From Clostridium sp. MB40-C1 (GTDB lineage: Bacteria > Bacillota > Clostridia > Clostridiales > Clostridiaceae), in assembly GCF_030913655.1 (NCBI RefSeq), contig NZ_CP133189.1, positions 2,604,001 to 2,668,000 of the forward strand: a stretch of 64,000 nucleotides of DNA, given 5' to 3'. Under the pieces are notes generated by a model. That model was not told the DNA's origin and searched no databases. It worked only from the letters and a program-made list of their open reading frames with translations. A program made the position numbers and the translations under genes. Positions 7,387 through 15,798 of the stretch are shown in pieces (the stretch's first letter is position 1; each line of letters opens with the position of its first letter).

Positions 7387-9546
7387 CTATTCTCTCATGG
7401 AAAGAGATATTCTACCTCTTTTTTCATCAATATCTAATACTCTAACCTCTACTATATCCCCAACCTTTACCACATCTAATGGATGTTTAACAAAACTATC
7501 AGATAATTGACTTATATGAACTAGTCCATCTTGATGAACACCAATATCTACAAAAGCTCCAAAATCCGCTACATTTCTTACAGTCCCAGTTAAAGACATC
7601 CCTGGCTTTAATTGATTTATATCAACTATTCCTTTTTTAAATATTGGCTTTGGAAGTTCTTCTCTAGGATCACGTCCTGGTTTTTTAATTTCTTTTATTA
7701 TATCCATGAGAGTTGGTACACCTATTTCTAGCTCTGAAGCTAAATTTTCAATTCCCATTGTACTAACTTTAGCATCAATATCATTTATCTTCCCTAATCT
7801 TACTTCCTCATCAGTATATCCTATTTTACTTAAAAGTTTTTTTGCCGCCTTATATGATTCTGGGTGAACTGAGGTATTATCTAAAACTTCTTCACTTTCT
7901 GGCACTCTTAAGAAACCTGCACATTGTTCAAAAGCCTTTGGTCCTAACCTCTTGACTTTTAAAAGTTCTTTTCTGCTTTTAAATTTACCATTCTCTTCCC
8001 TATAGTTCACCACATTTTGTGCTATAGATGAATTAATCCCTGATACATAGGATAAGAGTGAAGGTGTTGCAATATTAAGATCTACTCCTACACTATTGAC
8101 TGAATCCTCTACAACGCCCGTTAAAGACTCATCCAATCTCTTTGCTGTTACATCATGTTGATATTGTCCTACTCCTATTGATTTAGGATCTATCTTTACA
8201 AGCTCTGCCATTGGATCTTGTAGTCTACGTCCTATTGATATTGCTCCTCTTATAGAAACATTTATATCTGGATACTCTTTAGATGCAAGCTCTGATGCTG
8301 AATAAACAGATGCCCCAGCCTCTGACACCACAACATAAAATAGTTCTTTACCCTTTTCCTTTTTTACTTCATCTATAAGTTGTGCTAGTACCTCTTCTGA
8401 TTCACGACTAGCAGTCCCATTTCCAAGAGCAACAACTTCAACATTATGTTTATATACTAATTCCTTAAGTCTCTTTATTGAACCCTCTACGTCATTTTGT
8501 GGAGCTGTAGCATATACTGTAGCTGTATCAAGAAGTTTCCCTGTATCATCTAACACCGCTATTTTGCATCCTGTCCTAAATCCTGGATCATATCCAAGAA
8601 CAACTTTGCCTTTTATAGGAGACTGCATCAAAAGTGCTTTTAAATTTGCTTTAAAAACTTCTATAGCTCCTTCTTCTGCTTTATCTGTAAGTTCTGACCT
8701 AATTTCTCTTTCTATAGAAGGATATATTAGTCTCTTTAATGAATCCTCTGTAGCTTCCTTTATATATTTATCCGTAACTTCATTCTTCTTTAAGCAAGCT
8801 CTATTTAAAAATTCTATTATTTTATCCATATCACAGGTAACCTTAACAGATAAAATTTTCTCTTTTTCCCCTCTATTTATTGCAAGAATTCTATGAGAAG
8901 GTATATTCCTTACCGGCTCAGAATATTTATAATACATTTCATAAGGAGTTGACTCTTCACTTGCCCCACTACATTCAATAGACCCTTGTTTACGTACATA
9001 CTCCCTTATCCACTTTCTAAATTCTGCTTCATCTGATATTATTTCTGCAATAATATCTTTAGCCCCATTAATAGCATCATCTATTGAATTTACCCCTTTT
9101 TCTTCATCTATAAACTTTTGTGCAAATTCTTCAATATTTTCTTTAAAATTTCCTTCCCAAATAGCTTCAGCTAAAGGTTTTAATCCTCTTTCTTCTGCAA
9201 TAATAGCTTTTGTTCTTTTTTTAGGTTTATATGGTCTATATATATCCTCAACTTCAGTTAAAGTTTCGCATTTTTCTATAGCTTTTTTTAATTCATCTGT
9301 AAGCTTATCTTGTTCCCCTATTATTCTTATAACATCTGCTTTTCTATCTTGTAAGTTTCTTAAATATGTAAGTCTTTCTGCAAAATTTCTTAAAATTATA
9401 TCATCTAACCCACCTGTCTTTTCTTTTCTATACCTTGCGATAAATGGCACAGTATTTCCATCATCTAAAAGCTCAATTACACTATTAACTTGTTTTATAC
9501 TTATATTAAATTCCTTAACTAATTTTTCATTAATATTACTTATCAT
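7387..9546 (-). CDS. tex: Tex family RNA-binding transcriptional accessory protein
   Basis: 719 residues, full length for Tex/YhgF. In order: the N-terminal helical region with NTVPFIARYRKEKTGGLDD (about 31-49), the YqgF-like RNase H fold (GKVVLGYDPGFRTGCKIAVLDDTG, about 315-338), helix-hairpin-helix region (RLGPKAFEQCAGFLRV), and a C-terminal S1 RNA-binding domain (about 648-717, GTVRNVADFGAFVDIGVHQDG). Tex binds nucleic acids and affects transcription and, in some species, toxin expression. The ATG follows a GGAGG site. It is a monocistronic unit with no strong terminator visible. Confidence 0.95.
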   Translation of the reverse strand: MISNINEKLVKEFNISIKQVNSVIELLDDGNTVPFIARYRKEKTGGLDDIILRNFAERLTYLRNLQDRKADVIRIIGEQDKLTDELKKAIEKCETLTEVEDIYRPYKPKKRTKAIIAEERGLKPLAEAIWEGNFKENIEEFAQKFIDEEKGVNSIDDAINGAKDIIAEIISDEAEFRKWIREYVRKQGSIECSGASEESTPYEMYYKYSEPVRNIPSHRILAINRGEKEKILSVKVTCDMDKIIEFLNRACLKKNEVTDKYIKEATEDSLKRLIYPSIEREIRSELTDKAEEGAIEVFKANLKALLMQSPIKGKVVLGYDPGFRTGCKIAVLDDTGKLLDTATVYATAPQNDVEGSIKRLKELVYKHNVEVVALGNGTASRESEEVLAQLIDEVKKEKGKELFYVVVSEAGASVYSASELASKEYPDINVSIRGAISIGRRLQDPMAELVKIDPKSIGVGQYQHDVTAKRLDESLTGVVEDSVNSVGVDLNIATPSLLSYVSGINSSIAQNVVNYREENGKFKSRKELLKVKRLGPKAFEQCAGFLRVPESEEVLDNTSVHPESYKAAKKLLSKIGYTDEEVRLGKINDIDAKVSTMGIENLASELEIGVPTLMDIIKEIKKPGRDPREELPKPIFKKGIVDINQLKPGMSLTGTVRNVADFGAFVDIGVHQDGLVHISQLSDSFVKHPLDVVKVGDIVEVRVLDIDEKRGRISLSMRE

Positions 9547-9706
9547 GATATCCTCCGTTCTCTACTGTTACACACTTATAAATTAAATTTATCTCATAGC
9601 TGTCATCCGTTATTTTACAATATTACAGACTAAAAGTCCAATATTCCATCATATAACATTTTATCCTTTCATAACTATATATATACTAATTTTTAAGGAG
9701 TAGTTT

Positions 9707-11050
9707 ATGAGAAGAGTTTTAAACCAACTTGTCTTATGTTTTTTATCAATAATATTCTGTTTTTCCTTTAAAACTTATATTACTATACATAAATTCAATG
9801 TAAAAAATGTTATGAACACTACTTCATTTCTGTCTTCTGAAGACTTTAAAGGTAGACTTACAGGAAGTCTTGAAAATAAACAAATAGAAGAATATATAAA
9901 ACTTGAATTTATAAACAATAACCTCAAACCATTTATGGGAAGTTACGAACAAACTTTTGAACTAGTCTACCCTCACAAAATAAACAAAGATCCCTACCTA
10001 AATATAACTGATAATTCTCAGAATATCGTAAAGGAATTCTCATATGGTAAAGATTACAAAGAAGATATGTTGAATTTTAAAAACAACACCTTTAGCTTCA
10101 ACAATAAAAACCCATTAATCATGGCAAACAATTCATCTATACAACTAAAACAAAATTCTGATCATTTTTTATTCTACACTCCAACTAACTCTAGTCTTGA
10201 ATTTAGAAGTTCATTTATTAGTACTGACCCCTGGAGTATGTGTATAATGTTATCCGAAAACACCCTATCTGATATAAAAAAATATTTATCAAAAGGATAT
10301 AATATAAATTGTTTTATACCATTTATAAACAAGAATACTACAGCTAAAAACATAATGGGATATATAGAAGGTAAAAATAAAGACTCTAACCCAGTAATAA
10401 TTTCATCCCATTTTGATCATTTGGGAACAGATTTAAAAAATACTGTATACAAAGGAGCTCTTGACAATGCTTCTGGAACTGCTTTTATGCTAGAAATGAT
10501 GAAGTATATTAAATCCCTAGGGACACCAGAAAAAAACATATTGTTTGTAGGATTCAATGCTGAAGAATTTGGTTGTCTAGGTTCTGATAACTTTGTTAAA
10601 AAATATAAAAAGCATATAAAGGATAGTAAAGTTTTCAATTTTGACATGATTGGCAGTGATAAGGGAGTTCCATTATGTATAATGGGTGGTAAAAATGATT
10701 CTGTAAAAAACGATTTTATAAGTTCTGTTTCCAATACTTGTTCAAGTAAAAAAATACACTTCAACTATCTTTTTCAAGACTCTAGTGACCATAAACCTTT
10801 TAGAGATAATAATATAGATGCAATAACTTTTTGTGATAATGATGTATCTAAAATTCATACTCCTAAGGACACAATAGAATTTATCTCTCCTTCTGCTGTA
10901 AAGCGTTGTTACAATGTTTCATCAAAAGAAATAATAAAATATGCTTTTGACAATAACCCTATTATTGTTTATTACAAAGAAGGACTAATAGTATCTGCCT
11001 TAGGAATAATTTTAATATATATTAGAAAAATATTATTAAGTAATGAGTAA
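9707..11050 (+). CDS. membrane-anchored M28 family metallopeptidase
   Basis: 447 residues. An N-terminal hydrophobic segment (about 5-25) and a C-terminal one (about 424-440) suggest an extracytoplasmic enzyme held in the membrane. The di-zinc ligands of M28 aminopeptidases are all visible: HFDH (235-238), ALDNASG with Asp253, the catalytic/ligand pair Glu286-Glu287 in NAEEFG, NFDMIG with Asp313, and IHTPKDT with His384. Substrates are probably peptides outside the cell; specificity cannot be read. An AAGGAG site precedes the ATG. It is followed directly by the 250-bp palindrome at 11051. Confidence 0.9.
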   Translation: MRRVLNQLVLCFLSIIFCFSFKTYITIHKFNVKNVMNTTSFLSSEDFKGRLTGSLENKQIEEYIKLEFINNNLKPFMGSYEQTFELVYPHKINKDPYLNITDNSQNIVKEFSYGKDYKEDMLNFKNNTFSFNNKNPLIMANNSSIQLKQNSDHFLFYTPTNSSLEFRSSFISTDPWSMCIMLSENTLSDIKKYLSKGYNINCFIPFINKNTTAKNIMGYIEGKNKDSNPVIISSHFDHLGTDLKNTVYKGALDNASGTAFMLEMMKYIKSLGTPEKNILFVGFNAEEFGCLGSDNFVKKYKKHIKDSKVFNFDMIGSDKGVPLCIMGGKNDSVKNDFISSVSNTCSSKKIHFNYLFQDSSDHKPFRDNNIDAITFCDNDVSKIHTPKDTIEFISPSAVKRCYNVSSKEIIKYAFDNNPIIVYYKEGLIVSALGIILIYIRKILLSNE

Positions 11051-11300
11051 CGGCATAGGAATAGGATTTTCTAAATATATGTAGTTATCCATTAAACCTT
11101 CAGAAGGCAAAGAAGTACTAAAGGCATATTCTTCTAAAAATGTTACCCTCGCTATGGGGAGTCCGTTCCCCAGCTCGGCTGTCGGAGTCCATTCCGACAA
11201 TTACACATTTTTAGAAAACTACACCTTAAGTACTTCTAGTTGCTACTTCAAAGTTTAATCGGCTAACTACATATATAAGAAAACCTTATTCCTATGCCTT
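11051..11300. repeat. 250-bp imperfect palindrome with two central GC-rich hairpins
   Basis: The outer ends (11051-11087 and about 11263-11300) are near-complete reverse complements. The pairing continues inward over most of the element with bulges. At the centre are two adjacent short hairpins, about 11157-11172 and 11179-11198, whose loops share AGTCC-(G/A)-TTC. GC content at the centre is well above the surroundings. There is no open reading frame and no T-run at the end. It may fold as a large non-coding RNA or DNA cruciform, or be a non-autonomous mobile element. Confidence 0.7.
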
Positions 11301-11435
11301 GATTTTTTATAATTAATACAGTTTAAGCGATTGATCTCTCAAATTGTATGGCTCTAATTGGTGGCACTATTGCAATTAACCAAAAGTCTAACGACTTAAA
11401 AAATGTAGCTTAATATTAAAATAAAAAATTAAAAG

Positions 11436-11444
11436 TTATCCACA
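11436..11444 (+). promoter_or_regulatory. perfect DnaA-box 9-mer (TTATCCACA), first copy
   Basis: Exact consensus DnaA box in non-coding DNA, in the same orientation as a second copy 63 bases downstream. Binding is inferred. Confidence 0.4.
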
Positions 11445-11480
11445 GGTACGAGAGTGCCTAGCTTTGCTATAAATTTTTTT

Positions 11481-11537
11481 GAGGAAAATTAATAAAATTT
11501 ATCCACAATTTTAAAATCTTAATTGTGCAATTTCCTC
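11481..11537. repeat. short palindromic element sharing its end with the 44080-44260 element
   Basis: The ends read GAGGAAA and TTTCCTC. The right 19 bases (11520-11538) match the right end of the element at 44244-44262 with one mismatch. It ends just outside the stop of the msmK-like gene and may also act in its 3' end formation. Confidence 0.5.
11499..11507 (+). promoter_or_regulatory. perfect DnaA-box 9-mer (TTATCCACA), second copy
   Basis: Second exact consensus box, within the short palindromic element. See the copy at 11436. Confidence 0.4.
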
Positions 11538-11539
11538 AA

Positions 11540-12640
11540 TTACAAAGATATGTTTTTTTCTTCTTCCAAATCAAAAATATGACAATATTCCATATGAATC
11601 ATAAATTTTTCTATATTACCGACTTTTAACTCTTTTGAATCTTTCATATCAGTTTTTGCAATAAATGTATTACCCCCAAAATCAAAATATACACAAGATT
11701 CGTTTCCCATATGTTCAATAACATCAATTGTTGCATCTATAGCAGCTATATTATTTTCTTTTTTTAAATTGATATGTTCCGGCCTAATTCCCAACCAAAC
11801 TTTTTCTCCTAAATGATTTTTTACTTTAGAAGCTTTATCCTTTGGAAGTGTTAATTCTATTTCTCCTACCTTCATTACTATAGAATCATTATTATTAATT
11901 AACTTTCCTTGAAGAAAATTCATAGAAGGCGAACCAATAAAATCTGCTACAAACTTATTTCTAGGATAACTATATAAGTTAAGTGGAGTATCTACTTGCA
12001 TGATTTTTCCAAAATTCATAACGCATATTCTATCACCCATAGTCATCGCTTCTACCTGATCATGGGTAACATATAGCATAGTAGATTTAAGTCTCTTATG
12101 AAGTTTGGAAATTTCCACCCTCATATGTACTCTCAATTTAGCATCTAAATTGGATAATGGTTCATCAAATAGAAATACTTCCGGATCACGAACAATCGCT
12201 CGTCCAACTGCTACTCTCTGTCTTTGCCCTCCTGATAATTCCTTGGGTTTTCTATTTAATTCAGCTTCCAGATCTAAAATTTTTGCAGCTTCATGAATTT
12301 TCTTACTAATTAGGTCCTTTGGTGTTTTCTTTATTTTCAAAGAAAAAGCCATATTTTCATAAACTGTCATATGAGGATACAATGCATAATTCTGAAAGAC
12401 CATTGCAATTCCTCTGTCCTTAGGAGGAATACTGTTTACTAACTTATCTCCTATGTAAATCTCCCCCGCTGTAATTTCTTCTAGTCCAGCTACCATTCTT
12501 AAAGTAGTAGATTTTGCACAACCTGACGGTCCTACCAATACCATAAATTCTCCATCATTTATTTCTAAATTAATTCCATGAACAGCTTTAAATCCATTTT
12601 CATAAATCTTTTGTAATTCTTTTAAAATTATCTTAGCCAT
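11540..12640 (-). CDS. msmK: CUT1-type sugar ABC transporter ATPase (MsmK/UgpC/MalK-like)
   Basis: 366 residues: an N-terminal ABC domain (about 1-235) and a C-terminal TOBE regulatory domain (about 236-366), as in MalK, UgpC and the shared MsmK ATPases. Visible motifs are Walker A GPSGCAKST (37-45), Q-loop VFQNYALYPH, signature LSGGQRQRV (135-143), Walker B VFLFDE (155-160) and the switch His in VTHD. Walker A has Ala instead of the usual Gly before the Lys. It lies 3' of the two-component system and is the only ATPase gene in the locus, so it probably powers the MalF/MalG-like permeases at 19.9-21.6 kb. A GAGG site precedes the ATG. Confidence 0.9.
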   Translation of the reverse strand: MAKIILKELQKIYENGFKAVHGINLEINDGEFMVLVGPSGCAKSTTLRMVAGLEEITAGEIYIGDKLVNSIPPKDRGIAMVFQNYALYPHMTVYENMAFSLKIKKTPKDLISKKIHEAAKILDLEAELNRKPKELSGGQRQRVAVGRAIVRDPEVFLFDEPLSNLDAKLRVHMRVEISKLHKRLKSTMLYVTHDQVEAMTMGDRICVMNFGKIMQVDTPLNLYSYPRNKFVADFIGSPSMNFLQGKLINNNDSIVMKVGEIELTLPKDKASKVKNHLGEKVWLGIRPEHINLKKENNIAAIDATIDVIEHMGNESCVYFDFGGNTFIAKTDMKDSKELKVGNIEKFMIHMEYCHIFDLEEEKNISL

Positions 12641-12899
12641 TATTCCTCATCTCCCATATCACTTTACAATCTTTTGATAACTTTTCACACACCCCTTGTA
12701 TTATCAGTAACCCCGTAGTACTGATAGTGTCATCTAAGCTTTTGATTAATTTTCTTAATCCATTCTTTCATTATCTTCACTTTATTTCTATAATTTCCAT
12801 TGAAAATAGAAATTTATAATTTTTAAATAAATAACGCATAAATGTTCAAAAATACATATCCTTAGTTAATTTCAAAATCAACTACTATTTCTTCACCAT

Positions 12900-13622
12900 T
12901 TATTCCCTTAACATTATCCCCTTTTCTTTTTCAATTTTATATCCTACCCCCCAAACAGTATGAATTATCTTTTCTCCATTGAGATAGCATTCAATTTTAT
13001 CTCTAATATTACTTATGTGAACCGTTACTGTATTATTTGACTGGAAATATTTTTCCTTCCACACATTTTTAAATATTTCTTCCGCACTAAAAACTCTTCC
13101 TGGATTATTAGCAAGAAGAAATAGTATCTCAAATTCTCTTGCTGTCAATATAATTGGATTATCATTCACCAAAACTGAATGGGTAGATTTCTTTATAGTC
13201 AAAGCTCCTAATTTCAATGTATCAGCATCTTTCTTAGTTTGTGGTATTTTATCAAACAAATATGTTCTTCTAAGCAAAGACTTTACTCTCACAGTAAATT
13301 CAAGTTCATCAAAAGGCTTGGTTATATAGTCGTCTGCACCTGTTAAAAGTCCTGTTATTTTATCAGCATTTTGTACCTTTGCACTAAGAATTATAATAGG
13401 AATATTCATAGTTCTACGAATTTGTCTACAAACTTCCAAGCCATTTAATCCAGGCATCATAATATCTAAAATCACCAATTTAAAATTACCATTTTTAATA
13501 ATTTCCAAAGCATTTTTTCCATCAAATGCTTTTGTAACTTCATATCCTTCATTACTTAAATATATTTCTATTAAATTGACAATTTCTCTATCATCATCAA
13601 CAACTAAAATTTTTTCATCCAT
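12900..13622 (-). CDS. OmpR/PhoB-family response regulator
   Basis: 240 residues from the ATG at 13622, chosen because GGGGGTG lies just upstream; a further ATG 18 bases earlier has no such site. The receiver domain has the acidic pair DDD (8-10), phospho-acceptor Asp52 in LVILDIMMPG and the Lys in DDYITKPF. The C-terminal winged-helix domain shows LTAREFEILFLLANNPGRVFSAEEI and ends near VHTVWGVGYKIEKE in the usual way, with a short extra tail. It pairs with the histidine kinase upstream at 13790 and probably controls the transporter locus around it; this target is inferred from position only. Confidence 0.92.
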   Translation of the reverse strand: MDEKILVVDDDREIVNLIEIYLSNEGYEVTKAFDGKNALEIIKNGNFKLVILDIMMPGLNGLEVCRQIRRTMNIPIIILSAKVQNADKITGLLTGADDYITKPFDELEFTVRVKSLLRRTYLFDKIPQTKKDADTLKLGALTIKKSTHSVLVNDNPIILTAREFEILFLLANNPGRVFSAEEIFKNVWKEKYFQSNNTVTVHISNIRDKIECYLNGEKIIHTVWGVGYKIEKEKGIMLRE

Positions 13623-13789
13623 TTTATCACCCCCAAGCAAATTTATACATAATTTAGAAACTACAGTTTATAATATCTAAAAAAACATAGCCTTCTCCAT
13701 TATTCTCTAATTTTACATTTAGTACTTTTCTTAACTATAATTTCTAATATAAAACAATCTCCATCTAAACATAGGAATTACTTGATATT

Positions 13790-14851
13790 TTAACAAGGAA
13801 GAATTACTTTAAATATTGTTTTATTTATATTACTTTCTACATCTATTTTTCCATTATGTAATTCTATAATATTCTTTGTTATAGCCAGTCCCAAGCCCGA
13901 ACCTCCTGTTTCTTCTGATCGAGACTTGTCTACCCTATAAAACTTGTTAAAAATATAAGGTATATCTAAAGGACATATTGCCTCTCCATAATTTATAAAC
14001 TCAATAATTGCTTTGTCACCTTCTTTATCTACTAATATGTCCATAAATTCACTAGTTTTGGAATACTTTATGCAATTAAAAATTAAATTTTCAAAAGCTC
14101 TAACCAATTTCATACTATCTCCTAAAATGCATATTTTTTCATCTTTAAAATGTAATCTACATTTAATATTTGCCTTACGAAAATTCACCCTATGTTCAAT
14201 GACAAGTTGATTTATAAGTTCCACAATATCTAACCTTTGCTTAGAAATTTTAAACCCATAATTGTTTAGAGTTGTCACTTCAAAAAGATCATCTATTAAA
14301 ACTTTTAACCGCTTCGTTTTATTAAGTACAATATTTACATAGCTTCGCAACACAAATTCATCTTTATATTCATCATTATCTATTAATTGTAAATATCCTA
14401 GAATAGAAGTCAGAGGTGTACGTAAATCATGAGAAATACTAGTTATAAGATCTATTTTTGTTTGTTCTGCTTTTCTTTCTTTAATAATTGAATTTTTAAA
14501 CTTATCTACCATACTATTTATATTCTGAGCTAGCTTACTTAACTCATCACTTGAATATACTGGAATAATTATATTAGTATCTCCTTGTAATATTTTCTCC
14601 AATCCTTTATTTATATTTACGAAATATCTAATTTTTTTGTGCATTATCAAGTGAAAATATGCAAAAAACAATAATGCTTGAAAAAAATTATTACTACTTA
14701 ATATACTATGTGGTTCATTTACGCCCATTCTTAATTGTATAGAATGCTCTATAAATTTAATTATTTCAATGGTTGGTTCTTGAAGAACTACTATACATAT
14801 AAGTACAAACATAATTTTAATTTCTATTTTATAAACATCTTTATCTCTCAT
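13790..14851 (-). CDS. sensor histidine kinase (HAMP, HisKA, HATPase)
   Basis: 353 residues from the ATG at 14851, preceded by AGAGGGGG; an upstream in-frame ATG lacks a site. Two membrane spans (about 13-30 and 57-71) flank a short 25-residue outer loop, so the sensor part is small. A HAMP-like linker follows (75-120), then HisKA with His131 in SISHDLRTPLTSILGYLQ, and HATPase with N box NLIFNCIKYS, a degenerate G1 (NYGEAI), F box IFNKFYR and G2 GGSGLGLAI. This is VanS-like in layout. The kinase is encoded before its regulator with a 167-base gap, an order less common than regulator-first. Confidence 0.9.
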   Translation of the reverse strand: MRDKDVYKIEIKIMFVLICIVVLQEPTIEIIKFIEHSIQLRMGVNEPHSILSSNNFFQALLFFAYFHLIMHKKIRYFVNINKGLEKILQGDTNIIIPVYSSDELSKLAQNINSMVDKFKNSIIKERKAEQTKIDLITSISHDLRTPLTSILGYLQLIDNDEYKDEFVLRSYVNIVLNKTKRLKVLIDDLFEVTTLNNYGFKISKQRLDIVELINQLVIEHRVNFRKANIKCRLHFKDEKICILGDSMKLVRAFENLIFNCIKYSKTSEFMDILVDKEGDKAIIEFINYGEAICPLDIPYIFNKFYRVDKSRSEETGGSGLGLAITKNIIELHNGKIDVESNINKTIFKVILPC

Positions 14852-15261
14852 AATTCCCCCTCTTCCCATACACTATCGTGTAAACTTTTTCAATGTCAAT
14901 ACTCTTAAATTTCTTTGTCTCTGTTTTTTTGTAGCTCACTTTACGCTATCTATACACTAATACCACATCTTTATTCATTACATCATCACACTTTTATAGA
15001 ATTATTATAATAATTTTTTAAAAAAATTCCTATCGTTATATTATATATTAAAGATGTTTATCTTTCTATAAACAGAATTCTTGGCTTTAGAGGGCGTTTT
15101 TACTCTAACTAAAGCTTAGAGGGACATATCCGCTATTTATTTTTATAATAATTTAATGTAAAATCTAATAAAACAACCTTTCTGCTCCTTAGAAAAATTG
15201 TTTCGTTAGATCTCCTTATGGTTTTATATAACAAATACATTGTATTTCTAATTATAAAGTT
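14852..15261. other. non-coding stretch with a dispersed repeat
   Basis: No open reading frame with a ribosome binding site was seen. The segment about 15076-15133 resembles one at 39009-39062 (see that entry): a CTTTA-AGGG / CTAAAG stem-like motif followed by AGCTTAGA. The rest is AT-rich. Confidence 0.5.
15076..15133. repeat. dispersed intergenic repeat, copy 1
   Basis: Shares TTCTTG-CTTTA-AGGG-GTTTTACTC and CTAAAGCTTAGA blocks with 39009-39062. The CTTTAGAGGG and CTCTAAC-TAAAG parts can pair, so the unit is partly self-complementary. Confidence 0.5.
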
Positions 15262-15666
15262 TTAATTATGCTTAAACACAACTACCTTTTTGGCAATAAT
15301 AACATCTTCTTTACTTTCTCCCCATACAATAACTATTCCTTTAGTTTTAATATTATTAATTGTTCCTTTGCTGTCCTTTGATTCATTGCCACTATTATAA
15401 GTATTTCTCAATATAATATCAGTATCTTTAGTAATCTTAAATTTCTCTACTTTTTGTGCTGGCTTACTTGTATCCCCATTATCATTTTTAATTACTATTA
15501 ATTTATCAACTGATACTGTTTCTCCACTTATCTCTTTGACATAACCATATAAATCTCCATATTCTTTTGGCATATCCTTTTTATGAGAACTATATCCAAT
15601 AAACACCGCAAGACAAATCAGAAATACTGCTAATATTGATTTTTTAAAACCACTTTTAGATTTCAT
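15262..15666 (-). CDS. exported or membrane-anchored protein of unknown function
   Basis: 134 residues. An N-terminal signal/anchor (about 9-26, ILAVFLICLAVFIGYSS) without a lipobox Cys is followed by a small beta-rich domain rich in Lys and Val (YGYVKEISGETVSVDKLIVI ... IVIVWGESKEDVIIAKKVVVF). I do not recognise a family; the pattern suggests an OB-like or other small beta barrel. A GGGGGT site precedes the ATG. It lies between the solute-binding protein gene and the two-component genes, so a part in the same transport or sensing system is plausible but not shown. Confidence 0.65.
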   Translation of the reverse strand: MKSKSGFKKSILAVFLICLAVFIGYSSHKKDMPKEYGDLYGYVKEISGETVSVDKLIVIKNDNGDTSKPAQKVEKFKITKDTDIILRNTYNSGNESKDSKGTINNIKTKGIVIVWGESKEDVIIAKKVVVFKHN

Positions 15667-15798
15667 TATGATACCCCCAGTTTTTTATTCTCCCTAAATT
15701 TTACAAATCATTCTATATTATACAAACAAAAATGAATAACAAAGCTATCTTCTATCTAAAATACTAAAGTAAAACATAAAAAGGTAATTATAATGTGT

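Noticed and set aside
11051-11539. CRISPR array or insertion sequence
   Set aside because: There are no regularly spaced direct repeats and no transposase frame, only inverted repeats.
12850-12925. Short minus-strand frame ending in NGEEIVVDFEIN after the response regulator
   Set aside because: It overlaps the 3' end of the regulator, has stops closely upstream and no start codon or ribosome site; taken as chance.
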